DNA of 64,000 nucleotides. It comes from Atrichornis clamosus (Eukaryota; Chordata; Aves; Passeriformes; Menuridae). A model generated the notes under the pieces. It had not been told where the DNA came from. It saw nothing but the letters and a program-made list of their open reading frames with translations, and made no database searches. The stretch's first letter is position 1; every line of letters begins with the position of its first letter. The stretch is from contig WBMZ01006410.1 in NCBI GenBank assembly GCA_013400975.1, positions 1 through 64,000 on the forward strand, read 5' to 3'. The position numbers were made by a program, and so were the translations under genes. Of this stretch, positions 12,711 to 23,800 are shown one piece after another.

Positions 12711-13843
12711 TCAGTTCCTGGCTCTTCAAAATTTCATCAGGAAGCAGTTGCTGGCAGTAAATTATGTATTTCCTCCTCATGAATTTGTACAAATCATACA
12801 GGTATTTTGAGGAAAGTAGATGTAACGTGAGGTAATATGACTGTATTAGGTTTTTTCCTAGACATTCTACCTGCTTGATCTCTGGTCTCTCCTTATTTTT
12901 TAATTCAAGTGCCATATGGTCTACTGCTTCCCTGGGATTCTGACACCACTTTTGGACTGCCCAGTCCTAGTTATAATCCATGCAGCGCAGTTTATTTAAA
13001 GACGTACTGCAGTCACAGTAACAGTCTGTTTCTTAGTTATATATGTAGCTTAAATACCAGCATTTTATGTATGAAGATGCATTATGTTCTGCATGTAACA
13101 GGTTTCTCGTAATACTCTGTGGCTTACTGGAGCAAAATGTTTTAATGTACATTAGGAGCCAGCTACCTGTGAAGATGTGAACTTGGAAGGGAGTTGGTTC
13201 TGGGGCGCTAGACGATTACAAGCCTTGCACTAGGTCACTATGGAAGCATGGAAAGGAATCAAGTAACTCTATAAGAAGCCAGGTGGATTTCCAACTAATG
13301 TTGTAGATTATTTTTATGCCCTTTTTTTGTGAAATGATTCCGTTTTAACAAATTGGAGTTTACTGACCTTGAGAGATTTCTATTTTGACATCCCTTGACT
13401 TGGTAACTCATTGTCGTTGTAAGAGCAGATACCTTTGGTTGGTGTCTGTTTGGGATAGGTTCAGAATCACATAGGGATAAAATGCAGTTACTGACATGTG
13501 GGAAAACCTGCACAGACTATGTGTGCTTCTCAAGTCCTGTATTTTATAACCTTGGAAGAAAAGGAGCAAAAATGTGTTGTTGCAGACCTTATTTCTCCAT
13601 GGGAAAGTGTAAGAAGTAATGGCAATGAGTGAAGGTCACGCTCCTGTAGGGATCAGAAGCTCCAAGTTCTTGACACATTCTTCTGTAGTTAAGAAATTCT
13701 GTGATGCTGAAACCAGGAAGTCTAAAGTTTAATAAATGTGTTTAATAAGGAAATGGCTGCTACAGATTGCAGTAGGTGAAATATTACAGCAGTTTGATCC
13801 ACGAATCAACTCCGTCAGGCCTGGTCCTTACAGCCGTTCTTAC

Positions 13844-14236
13844 CTCATGATTTCCTGCAGCACTTCATCTCTTGGAAGATTCTTTCTCTTTGACCAAATG
13901 ACAATTTCACAGCCTTGGGTTCCATCCCCATACTTGTGTAGGTCCTCTAAGTACAAACTGAATCCTTGACAACTGTTTCAAAATGTGGAGAGGAGGCTTA
14001 CAGATCATGCCTGTAGTACTTAGGAGAGAACTTCACGCTTCTGAGGTCAAATTCCATGTCTATCCTGTCTGTGCTACCTTTATATGGCTAAGCCATGTGG
14101 CCACAATGGCATTATCCTCAAGACATTCCCCGTTATCATCAGACCTCCACTTGATGTTTGCCTCTTCAAAAAGTCCTTGCCATAAGCAGGATGCATATAT
14201 GCCAACACAAAACTTCCCTCCATAATTGTCCAGATG
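13844..14236 (-). pseudogene. Unidentified coding-like remnant or exon-like segments (uncertain)
   Basis: On the minus strand, two stretches read like real protein rather than AT-rich noise. The first (14236 down to 14078, about 53 codons) contains 'KFCVGIYASCLWQGLFEEA' and 'GECLEDNAIVATW'. The second (13977 down to 13844) contains 'LYLEDLHKYGDGTQ' and 'EIVIWSKRKNLPRDE', and ends at a splice-donor-like 'atgag/gtaaga'. Between them a third frame (14081 to 14001) is open for 27 codons. The three lie in three different frames. The splice-like signals I can see do not give matching phases, which argues against two exons of one intact gene. A frameshifted old retrocopy is possible; chance is also possible. 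I do not recognise the protein. Composition is clearly less AT-rich than on either side. Confidence 0.3.
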
Positions 14237-15738
14237 CTTCTAATATTTAGAATTTATTAAATCATTATCTCTGGGATTGGGGTCTTTTGTATTAATTACA
14301 GAGAATCCAGCAATACTAATTTGACCTTTTTTCATATGGAAAAGTGATGTTTATAATACAAAGCTTTAAAGTCTGTGCCTCTAGAAGTATGAAAAAAGAC
14401 ACAAGTGGTGCTTATAAAAATTCAGGAAAAAATGGTTATGTAGGTATTAATTTTTAAATACATATTGTTCCGTTTTGCTGTAGAAAATAAATTAGATATT
14501 GGTTTCTGATCCAGATGTGTGGGTTTTTTCAGGCTTTATTTTTGGAAGGTAGACCGTATATATTAGGAGTTACCCTAAAACTAGGAATTAATGAAGAACT
14601 CTCACATTATCACCTATGTGACAAATAATAATGTAGTTCTTGCAAAGATTAGAGAACTTACTGAAAGATAGTATTTTTCATGCAAATGAACCACTGACAA
14701 ATTTATTGATAAAATCAACCCTCAGTTCCTGAAATATAGAGTTACCTCTTTATGCATGACTTTTGTTTCTGCCATGATACTTTTTTGCCTTTTGAAGCCA
14801 TATAAAAGAGAAAAAATCCCTAATATGTTTTACATTTTTTTGAGAAGCATAATTGTTACTATTACGCTATAATCATATATTTTTCTGTCTGATTTTGAAC
14901 ATGCATAATGATACTATAGCTTGGCAGTTTAGGTGTTGTTTTAGCCACAAGTATCTTCCTGTTTTTCAGTTCCAAGCAGAACACTGTGCTGTATGTACCT
15001 GATCTGTTATTTCCATCCCACTGGCTGTGGGATGGAGCTGGCAATCTGAATTTGCCTTTAGAAGTTGTGGGATTTGGTCAAATATCCATGATTAGCAACT
15101 AACTTTCTTTTTTAAGTACTTGCTCTAAATGCAACTTACAGTTGATATAGATTACAGATAACAATGAACTCTTAGATGATTAAATTATTGTTGATCTTTG
15201 TACTGGTAATGAACCATACAATAAAGGGATTTAAGGCAGGGAAATTGAATACTGCCAACAACAGCTAGAATCATAATTTCTGCTAATTTAAAACAGACTT
15301 GAGAGTTGCAAATGGTATTTCTGATGTTGCTTTTTGTATTAAAGTTGGTCATAACTAATTTTGCATGATGTGTTTAGTTTTAAGAACTCTAGCTTGAAGT
15401 TAAAAATCAGGACTCCCCCTCTTCCAGTATTTAAAACTTTAGGTTTCAATCCAACAATGCTATAAACTGAGCAATAACTATATGATTTTTGTGAGTAATC
15501 TCACTCATTTCAACAGGATGTTTCTTACAAATAAGCATATGTATGTATAATAATCCCATATGTGGTGCATGTATCCCAAGATGGCATATGGGGTAGAGTA
15601 ATACTTGAATCGGTCTCAGTGATAATTCTTATAATGTTAACCATTAGACGTTCTTTGGATTTCTTGACTGTATCAACAGGATTGTGTCTGTGAACAAAGT
15701 TTTTTTTAAAAAAGTACTACTGTTTGTAAATCTTGGCA
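14237..15738. other. AT-rich non-coding stretch, nothing recognised
   Basis: No repeat, RNA gene or supportable coding exon was seen. A loose inverted repeat with 8-bp arms ('cccatatg' / 'catatggg') lies near 15556-15598 but is probably chance. Confidence 0.55.
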
Positions 15739-16850
15739 AGATCATAGACTCAAAGAATCACAGAGTGATCTGGATTGGAAGTGACCTTAAGGATCACCTC
15801 ATTCCAACCCCACTGCCATGGACAGAGAAGTCTTTCCCTAGACCAGGTTGCTCAGAGCTCCATCCAACCTGGCCTTGAATACTTCCAGGGATCGGGCATC
15901 CACAACTTCCAGTTCCATCACTGGAGTTCCAGTGCCACNTTTACTGCCTCACAGTAAAGAGATTTTTCCTAATATCTAATCTAAACCTGCTCTCTTTTAG
16001 TTTGAAAACTTTCCTCCTTGTCTTGTCACTTCATGCCCTTGTAAATACACTCTCTCCAACTTCGTTATAGGCTCACTTCAGGTATTGGAAGGCTGCAATT
16101 TAGGTCACCTTGGAGCCTTCTCTTTTCCAGGCTGAAAAATCGCAACTCTCTTAGCCTTTCCTCATAGGAAAGATGCTCCATCCCTCTGATCATCTTGGTG
16201 GCCTACTCTAGACTCTCTCCAAGAGGTCCATGTCCTTCCTGTGTTGGGCACCCCAGAGCTGGAAGCAACACTCCAGGTGGGTCTCACCCAGGATCCCCTC
16301 CCTTGCCCTGCTGGCCACACTGCTTTGGATGCAGCCCAGGACACGTTTTGCTTTCTGGGCTGTGAGTGCACAATGCTGGATCTTGTCTAGCCTCTCACTC
16401 ACCAACATCCCCGCGTCCTCCTCATCAGGGCTGCTCTTGATCTGTTCATACCCAGCCTGTATTGGTACCTTGAGTTGTCCCAACCCAGGTGTAGCACCTT
16501 GTACTTTGTCCTGTTAAAGTTCATGAGATTCCCATGGGCCATTTCTCAAGCTTGTCCAGGTCCCTCTGGATGTCATTACGTACTCCAGGTGTGCCAACCA
16601 CACCCCTCATCTTGGTGTCATCTGGAAATTTGCTGAGGGTGCACTCAATCCCTTTATCTGTGCCCCCAGAAGGGACACTACTTGTTGCTGATGTCCAGTG
16701 GGACTCTAAGCTGTTGACCACTACTCTCTGGATGTGACTATCCAACTAACTCCTTATCCATCTAACAGTTCACCCATAGAATCCATCTCTCTCCAATTCA
16801 CAGAGAAGGATGTTGTGGGAGACCAAGTCAAAGACTTCTACTTAAGGTAT
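15739..16850 (-). mobile_element. CR1 non-LTR retrotransposon, 5'-truncated
   Basis: The minus strand ends at about 15739 in the degenerate 'gtgattctttgagtctatga' motif, the short terminal repeat that marks CR1 3' ends. Reading inward, the plus strand shows the familiar 3' UTR phrases: 'ggattggaagtgacctt', 'accaggttgctcagag' and 'cctaatatctaatctaaacc'. From about 16160 upward it passes into decayed ORF2 sequence. The copy stops near 16850 inside the reverse-transcriptase domain, the usual result of incomplete reverse transcription. There is an N at 15939, within a stretch where the expected 'gtgcctcaccaccctcacag'-like sequence is rearranged. Family identity is secure; subfamily was not determined. 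Confidence 0.95.
16162..16840 (-). pseudogene. CR1 ORF2 reverse-transcriptase C-terminal remnant
   Basis: Minus-strand reading gives 'FDLVSHNILL' at about 16834-16805, the conserved RT block usually read as KAFDTVSHNIL. Next comes 'GIECTLSKFPDDTK' ending near 16614, where the catalytic FADD box has become FPDD (16628-16617). Then 'RDLDKLEKW' and, in another frame, 'CALTAQKAKRVLGCIQSSVA' and 'LECCFQLWGAQ', the conserved C-terminal region of CR1 ORF2. The ordered motifs fall in at least three frames. The segment between the GVPQGS-like region and GIECT appears shortened compared with the family as I remember it. The element is dead. Confidence 0.9.
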
Positions 16851-18567
16851 TAGAAGACTTTTTACTTTGGCTGAGAGGACAGTTAATGAGTACAGTAAGG
16901 CAGAATGTGGTACTGCCTTATACTACTCACAGTGTGCTTGAAAGGCATATTTTTATCCCTTAAGAAGGAAATTCCCACCCAAACACCAGAGTGTGAAAAA
17001 TTTTGATTTATCCAGGCTTGGCCCAGTCAGGGAAGTTGTAAAATACCCTGTGAAATACACCTTCTTCATCACGGATTTGTTGACTGCATGCTGCAAAACG
17101 GTGCAAAGCAGTGATTGTATATTATTCGTTGGGAACTTGACATTAGCAGGTGCTGTTGATGAGAAGTAGCATCCCTGATATTCTCCTTTCACAATACTAT
17201 AATTGATTATCAATGTGCTGAAATGTCAGTAAGGTTGCTCTGAATACATAAATATAATTATCTTCCAAATAAAATAGTTAGAAATTGAAAACACTTTTAG
17301 GTACCTACAGTGAGAACCCCCAGACCTTGAACAGCCGCCATTTTTTTAATATGAAAACTGATTCTTTTGTCACTTCTGGAATTGATCTACTTTATATTAA
17401 GATCATGCCTTTCTGCTTGTAGAGGTTATCCTATTGCTCAGTTCAAGAAAAAAAGATAATAAAATATAAAGCTTAAAAATACTAAGGAATAATCATAATT
17501 AAAGTTATGTAAGATTAGGAAAATCCTCCCAAGAAACAGGACAGTGGGATTTGTGGGTTTTTTTGGTATTCTTTTTCCTTTAAAATCTGTAGTTTGTTGT
17601 CTTGACTAGAAGAGCACTGCTCAAGCTTACTGTAAACAATGCCATCTATCCAGTCTTCAGTTTCTCTGGAACATGATGTGAGGTGTGGACATTTCCCTGT
17701 ATCTTTTTATAAATGCATGTCGAGTCAATCACTTTGTCACTTCTTCTACTATACAAATATTCTTGTAATTCAAAATGATGATCCTATCTTGTGATAGTCT
17801 TGTGTTTGCACAGTTCTTATACCTTTGAATTTCCCTTATTAAAAAAAAAATCTTAAAACTTCATATCAAACGCATGAAACTTTGAACATTTGTGGAAGAA
17901 AAAAACATTTCTAATTTAGAGGAAGTTTTGATTAAAAAAAATTCTCAAAATGAAATTTCTTTATTGTGTTCTGTAAAATAGGGATTTTTGGTGTCTTAGC
18001 ACTCTTAGTACCTCTGTAGAAACATTCTTCATGAGAGTATCAGAAAAGAAGGCTATTTTATGTACTAGAACATTGTCTGTCTTTTCATAGGAAAAAACTG
18101 CCTTGTGCTTCCATAATTTTATTTAATATTTAAAATATGGAGTGAATATTTCTGTTGTTATTAATGGCAGGTGTATACTTTGCCAAAAAAATAAAAGCAT
18201 TCCATTTATTCCTGTGATAATATCAAAAACGTAAATAGGTTTTCAAATTTGAAGGCATATGCTTTGCTCTGAACTTTGTATTCTGCTGATTAAGCAGCAG
18301 ACCTACAATTATCTGACAGAGGCTGCCTTCTTGACATTTTCCAGCTTATTTTTTATCCTCAAGTAGAGCTGTGTATTTTGCATAAGATTTAGATAATCAT
18401 ATAAACTAGTTGCATCACGGGAGTATTTTTATTTCAAATTCAAATGTGTTGAAGGGTGCATACATGTGCTTAAAATAGATTTTGCAAATCTCATCTAATG
18501 TCTGTCTTCATCTGATTTAAATTGTTCTTGAATCCCTTTTCCTCACTTTCCCTATCAAGGCAAAATC

Positions 18568-18583
18568 TATTTAAATTTAAATA
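18568..18583. repeat. Perfect 16-bp AT palindrome
   Basis: 'tatttaaatttaaata' equals its own reverse complement. Such AT-only palindromes are not rare in DNA of this composition. Confidence 0.85.
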
Positions 18584-20869
18584 TACAAAAATATGTGAGC
18601 TATTTAGAATATATCTGCAGAAATTTAAGTATTGACATAGTGTATGATAGTTAATCCATACTTTGTTTTCTTCCCTTTAATGTATGTACTGCATCTTCAC
18701 TTCCATATTATGTTCATATTTAGGCAGTAATATTTGAAACAGCTCTACTAGTGCAAAGCAATGGGACTCTTCCAAACAATTATTTTGTTTGGTACGAGTA
18801 TTGAAAGGTTTGGTGTCCTCGGTGGTTAGAGTTTCTGGTACAGCTTTCTCGGAAGACACCAAGTATACTCTAAAATGACTTATAGTCCTTTGTAAGAGTT
18901 AATTTTAACTGCTAGTGAATAACCCTTTTTCCTAAGACTTTGGTGCAGGATCTTTGGAACTGCTCTCTGTTTTCTTACACGATGAAAATACAGATTTACT
19001 GAACTGTCAGGTACCATAAATGCCAGCTATATATCATTCTTAATTCAGCGCAGGCCAAAGCATTTGATGTATAATACAGTGCCATAGGTTGTGCATGCAC
19101 AGAAATTGTAGAGACAAGTATTTGTCTGTCTGCTTCAGCTGTCAGCCCAGATACATCATCATATATCATTATCACTTCCAGCAATTGGAACATCTTGAGC
19201 AGTAGTACATTTACTGTGCACATATAATATATAGTAGCTACGTCCCTATGGAGAGTTTCAAAGGTATAGCCACCTCATTTAAGGATTAAATTAGTTAATT
19301 CTTTCTTAAATCATGAAAAAGCTAAGTTTGTATTGGTGCTTAACGCGTACTCTTGTGAGAATACAAAGGCATCTCATACTGCACTGAGAGGAAAAGCTAT
19401 CCTTTGCCTATAATATCCTTTAGAAATGGTTATGCTAAATTAGCAACAGAGGAAACATGTACCCAGGGCATTTAAATTCTCAGATTAGGACAATTTCATA
19501 TCTCATAATCTGGGGAGAAGAAAAATCAACATTTTCCAAACTGCACACTTAATTTTCTGAAAGAGTACTGGACACAGAAAGCCAGATTTCGAAGCTATTT
19601 TGATGCCCAAATATCCACCTTTGGGCTAAAAAGGACACCTGCTGCTTTGAAAGCTACAGAAGGAGTTGCTTTTCAGTTTATGCCAAACTTATCTCCTTTT
19701 GGTAATTACACAAAGCATTTATCTGTATTTTGGAGCACCTATTAAAATGCATTTTTAAAATTTTTGCTTTTGATCTCCCCATATGAAACCATTGTGTGAC
19801 CTGCTAATGTGTTGGAAAATCTGCTCCCTGTTAGTTGTTGGGCTGTCAGGAAAATTGTATTCCATTTGCTGGAGATCCTCAAGTGTACTCCAGCACACTC
19901 CAGTGTAATGTTCTCTGCACTTGAGCTCTTTGTGCATTTGGAGGTTTGAGTGAATTTTATGATATTTGGAATGATCAGTGCTCATTGTTGATACTACAGG
20001 GAAGAGAATTTTGTAGGCAGGTAAAGCGGTCATTAGAGGTATGAACTATTCAGTATTCATTGGTTAATTGTTCCCAGCTACTACTGAGAGTTGTGGGATT
20101 TGGTTTAGAGATAATTTGGTAGCTTGTCCAACAGATACCCAAATTAGAGCATCAAACTGATTTCCTATGAAATACCGAGCAACAGTTAAATAGCAAAGAC
20201 TTTGCAATGGTAACAGTTTGTCCAACAGACTACTGTAATAGCAATTGTAACAAAATTATATGTAAAAATGTAACAATAAAAATGCATGTACGTGAATTGT
20301 AGATATTGATAAACAGCTGTAATCTTAATTTCTAATTTTTTCCATTTATAAAATAAAATATGTTTTAATCTTTGAACATTTTAGAAACCAGAAATTTTAT
20401 AATTTCTAGTAAAAGATGTGCTTATTTTTCCATAATATGCTTTTTATTCCATATAAAGGTTTCTAATGACTACGAGATGAGCTGAAGAAGAGAGAATGAA
20501 GAGAAAAGTACACCTCATTGGAGTGAAAATGTAGTTCCTTAGGTCTTTTCTTTGTCTGTGTGTTTGTTCAGTCAAAGAATAAAGATTAGTACAAGTAAAT
20601 TAGCTTTGGAAGTATAGTTGGAAGTAAAGGCATAAAGATGGTAAAGGAGAAATATTTTACTTTGAAGATAGCATAGAAATTACATATATTTTATACACTT
20701 ACATGTAAGTAACTCAGAATATAATTTATTAAAAATTCAGTTTCTCAGGGATTTTGTTAAACCTTTAATTTACTCTTTGAAAACTCAGAAGGATGAAACC
20801 TTTTCGCTGGTGTGATGACAGATTTTCACAGCTGCATTAAATAATAGAATGTAATTGTGTAAGTGCCAG

Positions 20870-20881
20870 AAAAAAAAAAAA
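20870..20881 (+). repeat. A12 homopolymer
   Basis: Twelve consecutive A with no recognisable retrocopy beside them. Confidence 0.85.
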
Positions 20882-23800
20882 GGTCAATTCTTTCAATTGT
20901 TCTTCCTAAAATTATTTTTCTGATGTTGTAATGCTCAGACTGACAAACTAATATAAAACCAGTTCTTCATCTCTTAGTGTTCCTGGGGGACAGTATGCCA
21001 CATCCTTCGGAACAAAAGGGGGAAAAAACTTTATAGAACTAAATAAAGTGAAAAGCCAGGGTACATCTTATACATAACAAGCTGAACATTTAGATATTTC
21101 TTTTGTTTTGACGACTGAAAATTCATCAAATTGCCTTAGAGACTGAGCAAAGCTTGAAGATTTAAGAGAAAAACACTTTGTTTGATGGAGTCTTGAAACA
21201 GAATCACTAAAATTAAGAGCAAAGAAGTTGCTGAAGCAATTTTTAATGGTAACATTTATTCCTTAGGTTTTCTTCTCATAGATTTGTTGCAGATTCAAAG
21301 AAGGTTTTGGAAAAGGAAGGTGAACAGCTCTGTCTTTTCATTGGAATCATTTGGAATACAAGCTCTGCAAAAACAAAGATGAGTTAGGATGGTTAATCAG
21401 GTGTTTACACAGGCAGGCATAGGGAACCCACACTTGCAAAATGAAAGCAGTTAATCAGCTCTTGTATGGAGATCTCTGCCATTAGTTAGCTAATGATTTA
21501 CAAATTTGATTGACTGAAATAATTTTATTAAAATAAATAATTTTGATTATAAATCCAAATCTGAATCAACTAAGCTTTTTGTGGAAGACACTATCCTTAG
21601 GAGAAGGATATGTTTTCTGTATTACTTAACAGATAAAGGACAGAGGTTAAAGCTCAGCTGAAAGACATCCATGTGTCCATTTTTGAAAATAAAATTCAAT
21701 GTTTTGCATGGCTATCCCTGTTTGTTCCTAATTCAAGAGTTTAAGCAGTATAAAAGGGGAACTAAAACCAAGATTAAATGTTTTAGTGGTTGAAATAATA
21801 CTCAGAGTGGCCTACTTTGAAATTCATTTAAATGGCTATTTCATTTGAATGAATGCAGCAGAAAAAACTGGTAAATAACAATCTAATACAAACAAGATCC
21901 AGCTAATCTCAGACTGCTAAACAATTCTGCAAAGCAGTTGTGATGCAAGGAAATAAATAAAGAATAGGATGGGAAGATTTATTTGCTTTTCTGTGAGTAT
22001 TCTTGCTTATGAGGTGTGCACCTGACTTTAATGTTATTTTGCCACAGCTACCTTGTGTTTCACTGAATCCTAATGTTTAGAGATGGAAAGTGTACTCATT
22101 TTAAACTGTGAGAATTTCAGGACAGATGGATGAACAGAGATCATCACTGACTTGCATTCTTTGAATACCATCTGGTTAGCAAATACTAGTAGGACAGAAG
22201 TAACATATGCTGTTTGGCTGGCCCTGTGTCTTGCCAGGAAACACAGTAGACTGGCATGGTCCAGGGATGCTTTCATTCTGTGTTTCAGGAACAGTGAAGA
22301 CCTTCACAAGTGTAAGAAATTCTCACCGATGGTGGAGGCAGCTGTAGGGGTGTTTAACAGCACTAATGAAATCCCAAGCAGCTGCTGATCTTTGAAGCTC
22401 TTCTATACGGAACATGTAGAGTACGACTTCTGAGTTCTTCTTGCTAACACTAAGTGCGTCCAGATTCTTGTTTAACTAACTGAAGGCTGATTATTTTTCT
22501 GGCTTGTATTTGAAAGGAGGAAGAAGACTTGGTCTGAATTGGCAGAAATAAAAATATGGCTTAGACTGTGTAAGGTAAACTTTGTTCTAGGTTACTGCTG
22601 CTCTCCACATCAGGGTGTCTGGTTCCCTGACGAACTGGAGCTGAAGATAAAACCAGAAAGGTTTTATTTCCCTGTGGGAAAGACACAGATAAAGTTGGTG
22701 CTTCTGTTGCTTGGTTCTTTCCTGTTTTTTCCTCATCCTCTTTTTCCAAGGGTCAAATCAGCGTAGACATGTTGCAGCACAGACATGGCTCAATGCTCCT
22801 GCCCAGTGGCACAAAGTGAGGTGAAATCACCCTTTGTCTAACGCTCACTGGTAAATTCATGCTCTAAGGTGAACAAGTCTTAGCAAGGATGTAGAACAAG
22901 TACACTCATTTTAAGAATCTCACTAACCAGCAAGAGACTGACATCAGCCTTTACTAGGCACAATGAATTGCAAAGGAAAATTTGTGAGGTCAGTTCAAGC
23001 CAACTCTTTCATAAGAGTGGGTTTTGATCAAGGCTGGGCTATGACCCAGCTCGACAGGGCAGAGATGGTCTGGAGAGTTTTGCCATTAATTTAAGTGGGA
23101 GTGCAGTCTTCTGCCAACCTATAATCTTTATCATTTATAATTTGTGATTTCATTATTAAAGCAAGCTGTTTGCTGAAGATCAGAGGCAGAATTTTTATTG
23201 ATTATTATAGAGCTAGTACTTTATCTTGGCTTCTTGTGTAAATATAAGCTTGTTTATTAGCTGTCAAGCAGCCGTGCACTCAAGTATATAAATAGCATTA
23301 GAAAAAATGCATTTAACGTCTAAAAATCTAAATTCACTTCCTATGTAAAAATAAATTTGCTTTGAAAATTGTTAGTATTCAGCAGATTAAGCTGTTTCAT
23401 TTTTGTCAGACTTTCACTTTACTACCTTTTTAACAAGATAAAATATCCATTGAAAGTACAATCATAATGAAATGGCACAATATAAATAGATTACTTTCAT
23501 CATAATGCACTGTTTTTAGAAATGTTCATAATTTAAACAATTATGTTTCTTGACTTCTTGCCAATTAAGTTTAGTCATCTAGGAGCTGTGAATTATAATG
23601 AGAAAGCTGAATGGTCTTTTGCAGATAAAATCTGTTGGCAGGAACACAAACAAGGAAAGGTATAATCTTTTCTTTTCCCTGTATTTCTCTAAGTATCATA
23701 AAAAAGATAAGAGAAAAAAATTAAGTGGCAGGAGAAACAAAACAACTGTGCAGAAAATGCCTTATAGCTTTTATATAGATTGAATATATTTAAGAAATCT

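Larger units (their letters stand above)
8131..13843. other. AT-rich non-coding stretch, no gene supported
   Basis: It holds a GT run at 9361-9376 and an A13 tract at 12698-12710. A patch at about 11930-12130 is noticeably less AT-rich and keeps a 66-codon frame open on the minus strand, but the peptide resembles no family I know. Nothing else is recognisable. Confidence 0.55.

Noticed and set aside
12850..12967. Exon-like minus-strand stretch encoding 'WAVQKWCQNPREAVDHM', a possible partner of the 13.8-14.2 kb segments
   Set aside because: The acceptor-like site lacks a pyrimidine tract, and its phase does not match the donor at 13844. About 35 open codons is common by chance here.
16230..16517. 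95-codon plus-strand open frame
   Set aside because: It is the antisense of the CR1 ORF2 remnant, not a gene.
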